The translations under genes were made by a program, and so were the position numbers. A stretch of DNA of 64,000 nt from Burkholderia sp. BCC0322 (GTDB lineage: Bacteria; Pseudomonadota; Gammaproteobacteria; Burkholderiales; Burkholderiaceae): contig NZ_CADFDU010000004.1 in NCBI RefSeq assembly GCF_902833045.1, positions 248,001 to 312,000 of the forward strand, given 5' to 3'. Below, one piece after another: positions 33,250 to 42,670 of the stretch (position 1 is its first letter; each line of letters begins with the position of its first letter). Under the pieces are notes generated by a model. The model was given only the letters and a program-made list of their open reading frames with translations. It did not search any database and was not told where the DNA came from.

Positions 33250-33883
33250 ACGCGACGTCGGCCACGGCCTTGCGGAACGCGTCCTGCCGCGTGGGCAGCG
33301 ACGTGTACTCCAGCATCATGTGGCTGTACGACACCGTCGTGCCGATCGCGCTCGCAAGCATGAAGAACAGCACGGTCGGATCGACCGGGCGGATCACGCC
33401 GGCCTCGACGCCGTCCGACAGCAGCGGAAACAGCACGTCGTAGTACGGGCGCACGAGCCGCTCCTGCAGCCGGTCGAGCCGCCCGCCCACTTCGGTCGCC
33501 GCGGTCGAGAAGAACATGCCCATGTCGGGCTCGTCGAACTCGTGCTCGACGCACAGCTCGATCGCGCGCAGCACGCGGTCGCGATGCGACAGCGGCGACG
33601 TGCGCAACGCACGCAGTGCGTCGAACATCGGCTCGGCGAGCTCCGCGATCTGCTCGACAACCGCCAGCCACAACGTTTCCTTCGTACCGAAATGGTGCGC
33701 GATCAGTGCCGCGTCGACCCCCAGCTCGCGCGCGACTTCGCGCACGCTCGTCGCGTCGTAGCCGCGCTTCGCGAACGTGCGGCGCGCGGCCCGCAATATC
33801 ACGTCCGGCCCCACGGACGCCCCGGCCAGCGGCCGCCCTCGCATGCGCCGCTTGGCCGGCGCGCGCTCAGTGACTTCAGTCAC
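33230..33883 (-). CDS. TetR-family transcriptional regulator
   Basis: The 217-residue protein has an N-terminal TetR HTH (VILRAARRTFAKRGYDATSVREVARELGVDAALIAHHFGTKETLW, about residues 27-71) and a helical ligand domain of the C-terminal TetR_C_17-like kind. The start is GTG 33883, which lies in an inverted repeat GTGACT-GA-AGTCAC that could permit autoregulation. It is divergent from the NADH dehydrogenase gene, with a second dyad at 34013-34026. Confidence 0.88.
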   Translation of the reverse strand: MTEVTERAPAKRRMRGRPLAGASVGPDVILRAARRTFAKRGYDATSVREVARELGVDAALIAHHFGTKETLWLAVVEQIAELAEPMFDALRALRTSPLSHRDRVLRAIELCVEHEFDEPDMGMFFSTAATEVGGRLDRLQERLVRPYYDVLFPLLSDGVEAGVIRPVDPTVLFFMLASAIGTTVSYSHMMLEYTSLPTRQDAFRKAVADVAFNVVGV

Positions 33884-34012
33884 GTCTTCCTGCTCTCCTT
33901 GAACGATTCGAATACCCGTGTTCCAGCCCCGCTTTAGCGGCGCCGAAAACCGGGTGACCTGCCCCGCTCCGTTGACACGCGAAGCCGGGAAGCGCTAGGA
34001 TCATACCTTATT

Positions 34013-34026
34013 CATCACGTGATGAT
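34013..34026. promoter_or_regulatory. 14-bp palindrome just ahead of the NADH dehydrogenase gene
   Basis: TCATCACGTGATGA is a perfect dyad ending 6 bp before ATG 34033. It overlaps the ribosome-binding region, so a protein bound there would block expression; the divergent TetR protein is the natural candidate. Confidence 0.6.
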
Positions 34027-34032
34027 TTATCC

Positions 34033-35325
34033 ATGACAACCCCTACACGCATCGTCATCGTCGGCGGCGGGATCGCAGGGCTGCAGCTCGCGACCCGCCT
34101 GGGCGAGCGCCTCGGCCGGTCCGGGCGCGCCCAGGTCACCGTCGTCGACCGCAGCCCGACCCACATCTGGAAGCCGATGCTCCACACGATCGCGGCCGGC
34201 ACGCGCGACGTGCAGCAGCAACAGGTGATCTTCCTCGCCCATGCTCGTGACCACGGCTATGCGTACCAGCCCGGCGAACTGACGGGGCTCGATCGCGCAC
34301 GCCGCCGCGTGCAGCTCGGCGAGATCCGCTCGCAGGACGGCGAACTCGTGCTCGACGCACGCGAGCTCGAATACGACGTGCTGATCCTCGCGCTCGGCAG
34401 CCAGGCCAACGATTTCGGCGTGCCGGGCGTGCGCGAGCACTGCTATTTCATCGACAGCCAGCGGCAGGCCGAAACCTTCAACGAAGCGTTGCGGATGCGC
34501 GTATTTCGCAGCATCGCGCGCGACGAGCCGTTCCGCGTCGCGATCGTCGGCGCGGGCGCGACCGGCGTGGAACTCGCGGCGGAGCTGAGCCGCCTGCTGG
34601 AAGTGGCGCAGGCATATGGCGACGCGACGGTACGCGAGCGGCTGCAGCTCACGCTGCTCGAAAGCGGCCCGCGCATCCTCGCCGCGTTTCCGCCGCGGAT
34701 TTCCGCGTCCGCGCAGCGGCGGCTCGAACAGATCGGTTTTCACGTGCTGACGTCGACCCGCGTCACGTCCGCCGACGCGAACGGCTTCCACTACGGCGAC
34801 GGTGCATTTGCGGAAGCGGACCTGATGGTCTGGGCGGCCGGCGTGAAGGCGCCCGATTTCATGCAGGCGCTCGACGGCCTCGACACGAATCGCGCGAACC
34901 AGATCGTCGTCGCGCCGACGCTGCAGGCCACGGGCGACGAGCACGTGTTCGCGATCGGCGATTGCGCCAGCCTCCTGCCCGACGGCCAGGAACGGCCGCT
35001 GCCGCCCACCGCGCAAGTCGCGACCCAACAGGCCGAGCACCTCGCGAAGCACTTGCCCGCGTGGCTCGACGGCACGCCGATTCCGCCGTTCGCGTTCCAC
35101 GATTTCGGCGCGCTCGTCTCGATCAGCGACTACGACGCGTTCGGCACGCTCGGGCAGTTCGGGTTCTTTCGCGGCGGCTTCATCCAGGGGCGTTTCGCGC
35201 AGTTCAGCCACCTGATGCTCTACCGGCGGCACCAGCAGGCGCTGCACGGCTTCTCCAAGGCGACCCTGCTGTGGATCGCCGAACGGATCAACGGCTGCGT
35301 GCAGCCGCGCATCCGCCTGTCGTGA
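34033..35325 (+). CDS. ndh: type II NADH dehydrogenase (NDH-2), NAD/FAD-dependent oxidoreductase
   Basis: The 430-residue flavoprotein has two Rossmann motifs, GGGIAG (11-16, FAD) and GAGATG (about 174-179, NAD). It also has AIGDCASLLPDG before AQVATQQAEHLAKHL, and a C-terminal membrane-anchoring segment with QFSHLMLYRRHQ. NDH-2 passes electrons from NADH to quinone at the membrane without pumping protons. Control by the divergent TetR is inferred from the palindrome upstream. Confidence 0.9.
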   Translation: MTTPTRIVIVGGGIAGLQLATRLGERLGRSGRAQVTVVDRSPTHIWKPMLHTIAAGTRDVQQQQVIFLAHARDHGYAYQPGELTGLDRARRRVQLGEIRSQDGELVLDARELEYDVLILALGSQANDFGVPGVREHCYFIDSQRQAETFNEALRMRVFRSIARDEPFRVAIVGAGATGVELAAELSRLLEVAQAYGDATVRERLQLTLLESGPRILAAFPPRISASAQRRLEQIGFHVLTSTRVTSADANGFHYGDGAFAEADLMVWAAGVKAPDFMQALDGLDTNRANQIVVAPTLQATGDEHVFAIGDCASLLPDGQERPLPPTAQVATQQAEHLAKHLPAWLDGTPIPPFAFHDFGALVSISDYDAFGTLGQFGFFRGGFIQGRFAQFSHLMLYRRHQQALHGFSKATLLWIAERINGCVQPRIRLS

Positions 35326-35369
35326 TGCCGCGTGGCGGTGTCGCGTAACGTTTTTCGAGGAAAACCGAC

Positions 35370-35768
35370 ATGAACAACCGTTTGGCGCCCTGGCTCGTGA
35401 CCGTCGCCGCGATCAGCAGCTTCGACATGCCGTCCGTCTCGTGGGGCGTGCCGCGGCGGCGCAGCGTCACACGCGACCGGCTGCCGTCGTGGGATGCGAC
35501 GAGCAAGCCGTCCATCAGCGTGCTCGAGCGGCCCACGGCCGACACCGTGATGATTTCATGGCGCGACGCATGCACCGGGCACTACGGTTATCAGAAGTGG
35601 CGGCTGTTCACCACGCGCAAGCGCGGCGTGTGTGCGCTGTCGGGGCAGCCGATCGAGATCGGCGACAGCGTCTATGCGCCGCAATTGCTCGGCTCGACGC
35701 CGGGCAACGCCGCCGCGATGGTGCGGGCCGAGTGCCTCGACGCGGCCCGCCCCGCCGAAGCGGCCTGA
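35370..35768 (+). CDS. DUF3331 domain-containing protein
   Basis: The 132-residue protein carries the DUF3331 core ISVLERPTADTVMISWRDACTGHYGYQKWRLFTTRKRGVCALSGQPIEIGDSVYAPQ, with the conserved WRDA and CALSG..I..GD segments. The family is largely Burkholderia-specific with no known role. The N-terminus has no clear signal peptide. It starts 45 bp after ndh and could be co-transcribed. Confidence 0.85.
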   Translation: MNNRLAPWLVTVAAISSFDMPSVSWGVPRRRSVTRDRLPSWDATSKPSISVLERPTADTVMISWRDACTGHYGYQKWRLFTTRKRGVCALSGQPIEIGDSVYAPQLLGSTPGNAAAMVRAECLDAARPAEAA

Positions 35769-35982
35769 AGGCCCGAAGTTCGGCCGGGGATCCCGCTTCA
35801 GGCGGTGGTGACGCGATCCGTATCGCGGACCGTTTCGTTCATCCGTGCTTCGGCTTGCGCAGGCCGTCGAGGTTGAATGAATCGCCCGTCGGCAACCCTG
35901 CCGGCCATGCAGCATGGCTCCGACGGGGGTGCGACATCGATGACGGATGGATGCCGCACCCCATGAGTCCACTTCGTGACTG

Positions 35983-37329
35983 TCAGCTCTCGACATCCTC
36001 GAGACTGAACACCTCGGTCTTGTCGTTGTACGAGAACACTTCCCCGTAACGCCCCCAGTCGATCACCGCGTCGAGCGTTTCCTCGGCCGCTTCGTCCGAC
36101 AGGAAATCCTCCAGCTCCTGCTCGAAGCGCACGCGCGGCGCACGATGGCCCGGGCGCTCGTTCAGCACTTTCCGGATCCGCGCAGCGAGCGGCACATGCT
36201 TCAGCAGGTGATCCGCGAACATCAGCTTGCGCTCCTGCGTGCCGAATTCCGCGAACACGCGCGCGGGCGGCGTCAGGAACACGTCCCCTTCCCGCACGTC
36301 TGCGAAGCCGAGGTACTGCAGCACTTCGGCGATCGGGAACAGTTCGTCGACTTCCAGGTGCAGCGTGCGCGCGATTTCCGGCATGTCTGCGCGGCCGTGG
36401 TACGGCGCCATCGCGAGCGTCTCGATCAGGCCGGCCATCAGGTTGGTCGACACGCGCGGCATCCAGCTGCCGAGCTCGAGCCCCTTCTTCGTCGCCTCGC
36501 CGGTCTGGCGCGCGGTCATCTTCGCGTAGATGTCGTCGACGAGCTTGCGGAAATCGGTATCGAGCCGGTTGCGCGGATGCTTGAACGGCACCTTGATCTC
36601 GGCGATCACGCGGCCCGGGTTCGACGACAGCACGAGGATCCGGTCGCACATGAACACCGCTTCCTCGATGTTGTGCGTGACGATCAGCACCGACTTGATC
36701 GGCATCCGGCCCTGCGTCCACAGATCGAGCAGGTCAGTACGCAGCGTCTCGGCCGTCAGCACGTCGAGCGCCGAGAACGGCTCGTCCATCAGCAGGATCG
36801 TCGGGTCGACAACGAGCGCGCGCGCAAAGCCCACGCGCTGGCGCATGCCGCCCGACAGCTCGCGCGGATACGCGTTCTCGAAGCCGTCGAGACCGATCAG
36901 GTCGATCGCGGCAAGCGCGCGCTCGCGCCGCTCGCGTGCGCCGACGCCGAGCGCTTCGAGGCCGGCCTCCACGTTCTGCAGCACGGTGAGCCACGGGAAC
37001 AGCGCGAAGGTCTGGAACACCATCGCGACGCCTTCGGCCGGGCCGCGCAGCGGTTGGCCGAGGTAGGTCACTTCGCCGCCGGTCGGCTCGATCAGCCCGG
37101 CGATGATGCGCAGCAGCGTCGACTTGCCCGAGCCGGAACGGCCGAGCAGCCCGACGATCTCGCCTTCGCGCAGCGACAGGTTCGCATCGTCGAGCACGAG
37201 CAGCTCGCCCTGCGTCTTGTTGAAGCCGCGACAGACGTGATCGACGCGCAGGATTTCGTCGCCGAGGCGCGGCGGCTGCAGTGGCTGGGATGTCTTGACG
37301 GGGGCGTTGATAACGGTCGAATTTTGCAT
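35983..37329 (-). CDS. ABC transporter ATP-binding protein, nitrate/sulfonate type with C-terminal AAA-associated domain
   Basis: The 448-residue protein has an SsuB/TauB-like ATPase half: Walker A GRSGSGKS, signature LSGGMRQR, Walker B ILLMDEP and switch His in VTHNIEEAV. A C-terminal AAA-associated domain (about residues 280-430, DDIYAKMTARQ..EVFSLEDVES) follows. The gene is 11 bp past the fused permease and completes the importer, but no substrate-binding protein gene is present. The substrate is unknown; sulfonate, nitrate or taurine-like compounds are the usual range. Confidence 0.9.
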   Translation of the reverse strand: MQNSTVINAPVKTSQPLQPPRLGDEILRVDHVCRGFNKTQGELLVLDDANLSLREGEIVGLLGRSGSGKSTLLRIIAGLIEPTGGEVTYLGQPLRGPAEGVAMVFQTFALFPWLTVLQNVEAGLEALGVGARERRERALAAIDLIGLDGFENAYPRELSGGMRQRVGFARALVVDPTILLMDEPFSALDVLTAETLRTDLLDLWTQGRMPIKSVLIVTHNIEEAVFMCDRILVLSSNPGRVIAEIKVPFKHPRNRLDTDFRKLVDDIYAKMTARQTGEATKKGLELGSWMPRVSTNLMAGLIETLAMAPYHGRADMPEIARTLHLEVDELFPIAEVLQYLGFADVREGDVFLTPPARVFAEFGTQERKLMFADHLLKHVPLAARIRKVLNERPGHRAPRVRFEQELEDFLSDEAAEETLDAVIDWGRYGEVFSYNDKTEVFSLEDVES

Positions 37330-37340
37330 CGCGCTTACTC

Positions 37341-39092
37341 TCAATCGAGACGGAGCCGGGATTCCGCATAGGCGTACATCGGACGCCACAGCAGACGGTT
37401 GAACAGGGTAACGAACAGGGACATCACGGCGATGCCCAGGATGATCTTCGGAAAATCGCCGGCGGCGGTGGTCTGCGCGATATACGAACCGAGGCCGTGC
37501 GCGACGACCTTCGTGTCGCCCCACTGCACGAACTCGGACACGATGCTCGCGTTCCACGCGCCGCCGGAGGCGGTAATGGCACCCGTCACGTAGTACGGGA
37601 AGATGCCGGGCAGGATCGCCTGCCGCCACCACTGCCAGCCGCGGATGCGGAAATTCTTCGTCGCTTCCTTGTAATCGTTCGGATAGGACATCGCGCCGGC
37701 GATCACGTTGAACAGGATGTACCACTGCGTGCCGAGCACGATCAGCGGCGACAGCCAGATGTCCGCGTTCAGGTGGAAGTGGACGATCACGATCACGAAC
37801 ACCGGGAACAGCAGGTTCGCCGGGAACGCGGCGAGAAACTGCGCGAGCGGCTGGATCTTCTCGGCCAGCGCCGGGCGAAGCCCGATCAGCACGCCGAGCG
37901 GCACCCAGATCACCGAAGCGATCGCGATCAGCACCAGCACGCGCAGCAGCGTGATGAGCCCGAGCACGAGCACATGCCCGACCTCGCCCATCGTCACGCC
38001 GGTCGCGACGAACGTGACGACGCGCCACACGACGTACACCGTCAGCAGGATCACGAACGCGGCCCACACGATGTCGCCGATACGCGACGAGCGGCGCGAC
38101 GACCCACCGTTCGCACGCGTGCCCTTCCGCGACGGAAAGCGCAGCGGGATCCGCGCGGCCTGCGACAGCAGCCAGCCGGCCGGCACGAGCAGCTGATGGA
38201 TCAGGTGCGTGCGGCGCATCATGTCGAGCAGCCAGGATTGCGGCGCATCGCCCGACGCGGTGTTTTCCATCCGGAACTTGTCGGCCCACGCGACGAGCGG
38301 GCGGAACAGGAACTGGTCATAGGCGAGGATCACGACCGACATCGCGACGATCACCCAGCCGACCGCGCCGAGGTTCTTGTCGCTGATCGCCTGCGCGAGG
38401 TACGCGCCGATGCCCGGCAGCGTGATGGTCTGGTTGCCGACGGTGATCGCTTCCGACGCGACGACGAAGAACCAGCCGCCCGACATCGACATCATCATGT
38501 TCCAGATCAGGCCCGGCATCGAGAACGGCACCTCGAGCTTCCAGAAGCGTTGCCACGGCGTCAGGTGAAAGCCGCGCGACACTTCGCTCAGGTCGCGCGG
38601 CACCGTGCGCAGCGACTGGTAGAAGCTGAACGTCATGTTCCACGCCTGGCTCGTGAAGATCGCGAAGATCGCCGCGAGCTCCGCACCGAGCACGCGGCCC
38701 GGAAACAGCGCGAGGAAGAACGTGACGGTAAACGAGATGTAGCCGAGCACCGGCACCGACTGCAGGATGTCGAGGATCGGAATCAGCACCATGCCCGCGC
38801 GGCGGCTTTTCGCGGCGAGCGTGCCGTAGACGAGCGTGAACACGAGCGACGCGACCATCGCGGCGAGCATCCGCAGCGTGGTGCGCAACGCGTATTCGGG
38901 CAGGTTCGACGGATCGAGCGAGATCTTCTGTGTCTGCAGCACGCCGATCGGCGCCATCGTCTGGTGGAACCCGACGATCGCCATCGCGAGCAGGCAGATG
39001 ATCAGCGGAAACGCGACGGCATCCCAGCGGTTGGGCAGCACGCGCCACGCCGAAGCGTTCGCGGTGCGGTTCGGATCGAAACTGATATCCAT
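37341..39092 (-). CDS. fused ABC transporter permease (two BPD_transp_1 domains)
   Basis: The 583-residue inner-membrane protein contains two complete permease modules. The first (about residues 60-270) has a GGWFFVVASEAI..LPGIGAYLAQA EAA-like loop, and the second (about 340-580) has GGAWNASIVSEFVQWGDTKVVAHGLGSYIAQ. Single-chain fusions of this sort accompany the ATPase with AAA-associated domain. ATG 39092 (MDISFDPNRTANA) is preferred over the longer frame. It lies 82 bp downstream of the PiT gene in the same direction. Confidence 0.9.
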   Translation of the reverse strand: MDISFDPNRTANASAWRVLPNRWDAVAFPLIICLLAMAIVGFHQTMAPIGVLQTQKISLDPSNLPEYALRTTLRMLAAMVASLVFTLVYGTLAAKSRRAGMVLIPILDILQSVPVLGYISFTVTFFLALFPGRVLGAELAAIFAIFTSQAWNMTFSFYQSLRTVPRDLSEVSRGFHLTPWQRFWKLEVPFSMPGLIWNMMMSMSGGWFFVVASEAITVGNQTITLPGIGAYLAQAISDKNLGAVGWVIVAMSVVILAYDQFLFRPLVAWADKFRMENTASGDAPQSWLLDMMRRTHLIHQLLVPAGWLLSQAARIPLRFPSRKGTRANGGSSRRSSRIGDIVWAAFVILLTVYVVWRVVTFVATGVTMGEVGHVLVLGLITLLRVLVLIAIASVIWVPLGVLIGLRPALAEKIQPLAQFLAAFPANLLFPVFVIVIVHFHLNADIWLSPLIVLGTQWYILFNVIAGAMSYPNDYKEATKNFRIRGWQWWRQAILPGIFPYYVTGAITASGGAWNASIVSEFVQWGDTKVVAHGLGSYIAQTTAAGDFPKIILGIAVMSLFVTLFNRLLWRPMYAYAESRLRLD

Positions 39093-39174
39093 CGGTAGCG
39101 TCTTGTGTTGAATTGAAAATCGATGGGACCGGCCGCGCATCGCGCGGCCGGACGTCGCGCCCCCCCGGCGCGGG

Positions 39175-40764
39175 TCAGAACAGTCCGTGCAGCACCCAGT
39201 ACAAGGCGGCCGACAGCGCGATCGATGCGGGCAGCGTCAGCACCCACGCGAGCACGAGGTTGCGCACCGTATCCCAGCGCAGGCCCGCGCCGCTGGCCGT
39301 CATCGTGCCGGCCACGCCCGACGCGAGCACGTGCGTCGTCGATACCGGCAGCCCGTACGCGTCGGCCATCCCGATCGTCAGCATCGCGACGGCCTCGGCC
39401 GACGCGCCCTGCCCGTATGTGAGATGCGACTTGCCGATCTTCTCGCCGACCGTCACGACGATCCGCTTCCAGCCGACCATCGTGCCGAGGCCGAGCGCGA
39501 TCGCCACCGCGACCTTCACCCAGGTCGGGATGAATTTCGTCGCGCGGTCCATCTGCTTCTTGAACGCTTCGAGCGCGCTCGCGTCCTCGACCGAGAACGC
39601 CGGCGCCTTCGCCTTCTCCATCAGCCGGATCGCCTCGGACGCGACGTACATGTTGTTGCGTACGTTGTCGACGAGGTTCTGCGGCACGCTCGAGATGCCG
39701 CCGGCCTGCGCGACCTGGTCGGCGATCGTGTCGGTGAGCTTGCCCAGCGCCGGAATCGTCGCGGGCGTCAGCTTGTGCGTGCGCACGTACGCCTCGACGT
39801 CGGCGCGCGGCGCGGCCGACTGCGCGGCCGGGTCCGCATACTTGACGAGCGTCGTCGACGCGTGGCGCGCCACCGCGACGAAGGTGCTCGTCTGGTCGGG
39901 CGTCACGGCCTTGTTCAGCGCATACGCGGTCGGCATCACGCCGATCAGGATCAGCATGATCAGCCCCATGCCCTTCTGCCCGTCGTTCGAGCCGTGCGCG
40001 AACGACACGCCCGTGCAGGTGAGGATCAGCAGCAGGCGAATCCAGAACGGCGGCGGCTTGTTGCCCTTCGGCTCCTGGTACAACGCCGGCACGCGCACGA
40101 GCGCCTTCAGCAGCAGCAGCACGAGCGCGGACAGCACGAAGCCGATCAGCGGCGAGAACAGCAGCGCCTTGCCGACGCCGAGCGCCTGGTTCCAGTCGAC
40201 GCCGCTCGTGGCCGACGGGCCGCTGACGAACTGGTTCATCAGGCCAACGCCGATGATCGAGCCGACGAGCGTGTGCGAACTCGACGACGGCAACCCGAAA
40301 TACCAGGTCGCGAGGTTCCACGTGACGGCCGCGATCAGCAGCGAGAACACCATCGCGAAGCCCGAGCCGCTGCCCACCTGGAGGATCAGCTCGACCGGCA
40401 GCAACTGCAGGATGCCGAACGCGACGGCACCGCTCGACACGAGCACGCCGAACAGGTTCCAGAGGCCCGACCACACGACGGCGAGGTGCGGGTCGAGCGA
40501 ATGCGTATAGATGACGGTTGCGACCGCGTTCGCGGTGTCGTGGAAGCCGTTCACGAACTCGAAGCCGAGCGCGATCAGCAGCGCGACGATCAGCAGCAGG
40601 AACGGGAGGGCCGAACTTTCCTTGACGGGACTGAGGTCGGCGCTGAGATGAATGCCGACGTAGACGATCCCGCAGGCAATGATCAGGAAAAACAGCGCGA
40701 GGCTGATGGTACGCGTGCGGTGGCTGACCGCACCGCTGGTTTCCGTTGCCGCGAGATTCGGCAT
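39175..40764 (-). CDS. PiT-family inorganic phosphate transporter
   Basis: The 529-residue membrane protein has both PiT signature repeats: GFEFVNGFHDTANAVATVIYTHSL near residues 70-93 and GVSFAHGSNDGQKGMG near 250-265. The C-terminal half carries GLPVSTTHVLASGVAGTM. PiT proteins carry metal phosphate with protons. A long soluble loop (about residues 290-410) separates the halves. The start at 40764 (MPNLAATETSG) removes a basic upstream extension. The gene heads a leftward run followed by the two ABC genes. Confidence 0.92.
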   Translation of the reverse strand: MPNLAATETSGAVSHRTRTISLALFFLIIACGIVYVGIHLSADLSPVKESSALPFLLLIVALLIALGFEFVNGFHDTANAVATVIYTHSLDPHLAVVWSGLWNLFGVLVSSGAVAFGILQLLPVELILQVGSGSGFAMVFSLLIAAVTWNLATWYFGLPSSSSHTLVGSIIGVGLMNQFVSGPSATSGVDWNQALGVGKALLFSPLIGFVLSALVLLLLKALVRVPALYQEPKGNKPPPFWIRLLLILTCTGVSFAHGSNDGQKGMGLIMLILIGVMPTAYALNKAVTPDQTSTFVAVARHASTTLVKYADPAAQSAAPRADVEAYVRTHKLTPATIPALGKLTDTIADQVAQAGGISSVPQNLVDNVRNNMYVASEAIRLMEKAKAPAFSVEDASALEAFKKQMDRATKFIPTWVKVAVAIALGLGTMVGWKRIVVTVGEKIGKSHLTYGQGASAEAVAMLTIGMADAYGLPVSTTHVLASGVAGTMTASGAGLRWDTVRNLVLAWVLTLPASIALSAALYWVLHGLF

Positions 40765-41019
40765 GAAGGGGCTCCGGAGAGGTGACTCGGAGTGGCAGGC
40801 TATCGATCGGTCGTGACGCAAATGTGACGTGTCACTTACAAGACATTGACAGGTCATCCTTCAAAAGTCGTGCAACGCCCGCCAAGCCGCGAACACGGGT
40901 GTTCGACCTCGTCATGCACGGGAATAAATCCGCCGCTGCGCCGGTATGGCACGCGAAGGCGCCGGTTTATTCCAGGACGCTCCGGCCGTCCGGTTTCCTC
41001 ACATGAATGCGAGGCTCAC

Positions 41020-41964
41020 ATGTCTTCATCGCCCCCCATCAACCCGTCGCGCCGCAAGGCCCTGCATTGCATGGCCTTCGGCGGCCTCGGCACGCTGTTT
41101 ACGCTGTCGGGCGGCATCCTGACGCCGTTCGACCTCGCGCTCGCGCAGGCCGGCGACACGCTTCCCGCCAACGCGGGCCGCCCGCTGTTCGTGCAGATCA
41201 GCGACACGCACATCGGCTTCAACAAGGATGCGAACCCCGACGTATCGGCCACGCTGAAGCAGACGATCGACCTCGTCAACGGCATGCCGGCGATGCCCGC
41301 GCTGGCCATCCATACCGGCGACATCACGCACCTGTCCAAGCCCGAGGAGTTCGATCACGCGTCGCAACTGCTCTCCGCGCTGCGTGTGCCCGAACTGCAT
41401 ACGGTGCCCGGCGAGCACGACGTCACCGACGGTTCGGGCGCCGAATATTTCGACCGGTTCGGCAAGGCGTCCGACAACCGCGGGTATTACAGCTTCGATC
41501 ACGCGGGCGTGCACTTCATCGGCCTCGTCAACGTGATGCACTTCAAGCCGAACGGGCTCGGCAGCTTCGGCGACGACCAGCTCGCGTGGCTCGCCCAGGA
41601 TCTGAAGGGCCGCTCGTCGAGCACGCCGATCGTCGTGTTCTCGCACATGCCGATGTGGACCATCTACGAACCGTGGGGCTGGGGCACCGGCGATGCGCCG
41701 CAGACGATGGCGCTGCTGCGCCGCTTCGGCTCGGTCACCGTGCTGAACGGACACATCCACCAGATCGTGTCGAAGGTCGAAGGCAACGTGACGTTCCACA
41801 CCGCGCGCTCCACCGCGTTCCCGCAGCCGACGGCCGGCAACGGCTCGGGCCCCGTGCCGCTCACCGTGCCGCGCGACCGGCTGCCGTCGATGCTCGGCGT
41901 GACGACCGTCGAATTCGCCGGCCATCCCGTCGCGTCGTCGCTGCATGACACGACGCTGGCGTGA
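41020..41964 (+). CDS. Tat-exported metallophosphoesterase
   Basis: The 314-residue calcineurin-like phosphoesterase has a twin-arginine signal (SRRKALHCMAFGGLGTLFTLSGG). Its metal motifs are DTHIG (in VQISDTHIGF), GDITH, GEHD in place of the usual GNHD, FSHMP and NGHIHQ. It should act in the periplasm on phosphoesters. It is followed after 25 bp by a cupredoxin gene, so the two are probably one operon. The start at 41020 is preceded by GAGGCTC. Confidence 0.88.
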   Translation: MSSSPPINPSRRKALHCMAFGGLGTLFTLSGGILTPFDLALAQAGDTLPANAGRPLFVQISDTHIGFNKDANPDVSATLKQTIDLVNGMPAMPALAIHTGDITHLSKPEEFDHASQLLSALRVPELHTVPGEHDVTDGSGAEYFDRFGKASDNRGYYSFDHAGVHFIGLVNVMHFKPNGLGSFGDDQLAWLAQDLKGRSSSTPIVVFSHMPMWTIYEPWGWGTGDAPQTMALLRRFGSVTVLNGHIHQIVSKVEGNVTFHTARSTAFPQPTAGNGSGPVPLTVPRDRLPSMLGVTTVEFAGHPVASSLHDTTLA

Positions 41965-41989
41965 CGCACCGAATCGTAAGGAAACCGAC

Positions 41990-42322
41990 ATGACCCGCTT
42001 CAAGCAATCCAGCCTCATCGCGGCGCTGATCCTGTGCGCCACCGCCCCGCTCGCCGCGTTCGCGCAAGGCCCGGACGGCTCGCTCGTGACGATCCACAAC
42101 TTCATGTTTTCGCCGATGTCGACCACGATCAAGGCCGGCACGACGATCACGTGGAAGAACCTCGACGCGGAACCGCACACCGTCGTCAACGACGCCGGCA
42201 TCTTTCATTCGAAGGCGCTCGACCAGGACGAGACGTACTCGTTCCGCTTCGACAAGCCGGGCGTCTACAAGGTGTTCTGCGGGATTCACCCGTACATGAA
42301 GGAGACCATCACGGTCGAATGA
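41990..42322 (+). CDS. periplasmic cupredoxin (plastocyanin/amicyanin-like)
   Basis: The 110-residue protein has a Sec signal peptide (SSLIAALILCATAPLAAFAQ). The copper ligands are H63 (EPHTVV), C97, H100 and M103 (FCGIHPYM), the type 1 blue-copper set. It is a small soluble electron carrier in the periplasm, and its partner is unknown. Co-transcription with the phosphoesterase is likely from the 25-bp gap. It follows a TAAGGAAACC ribosome-binding region. Confidence 0.9.
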   Translation: MTRFKQSSLIAALILCATAPLAAFAQGPDGSLVTIHNFMFSPMSTTIKAGTTITWKNLDAEPHTVVNDAGIFHSKALDQDETYSFRFDKPGVYKVFCGIHPYMKETITVE

Positions 42323-42670
42323 CGCGGCGCATCACCCAAGCGGACGAATGGCGGACAGCGGGCCGCCTGCAACGCCTCCCCCCCATTCGCCCGCGTGGCC
42401 GACGGCGCCGCCCATGCCCAGGATCGACCTCGGCGCCGTGCCCGAACGCCGCGGCAGCGGCTTGTCCGCGCCGTTCGACGCGCCGTGTGCGGCCAGGCAG
42501 CGCGCGAGCGGCCGCAAGCGCGCCCCCCGTCGATGCACTTGAGGGTCGGAAGCGATGGGCGAAGCAAACGCCGCCGCACGTTGCACTGCGAGCGGCCCAC
42601 CACCGCGGATCGCCTAAACTGAATCGATCCGTTCGGATCCGACTCACCTTCACACGCAGCGAGGCAAGCC
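42323..42670. other. intergenic region before the patatin gene
   Basis: About 350 bp with no supported gene. Several overlapping Arg-rich frames occur on both strands, none with a ribosome-binding site or family. The right 60 bp probably carry the patatin promoter. Confidence 0.35.

Noticed and set aside
35839..35937. A 32-codon leftward frame ending SFNLDGLRKPKHG downstream of the ABC ATPase gene
   Set aside because: The ending reads like natural protein, but there is no recognisable family or ribosome-binding site, and it could be a fragment; the evidence is too weak to call.
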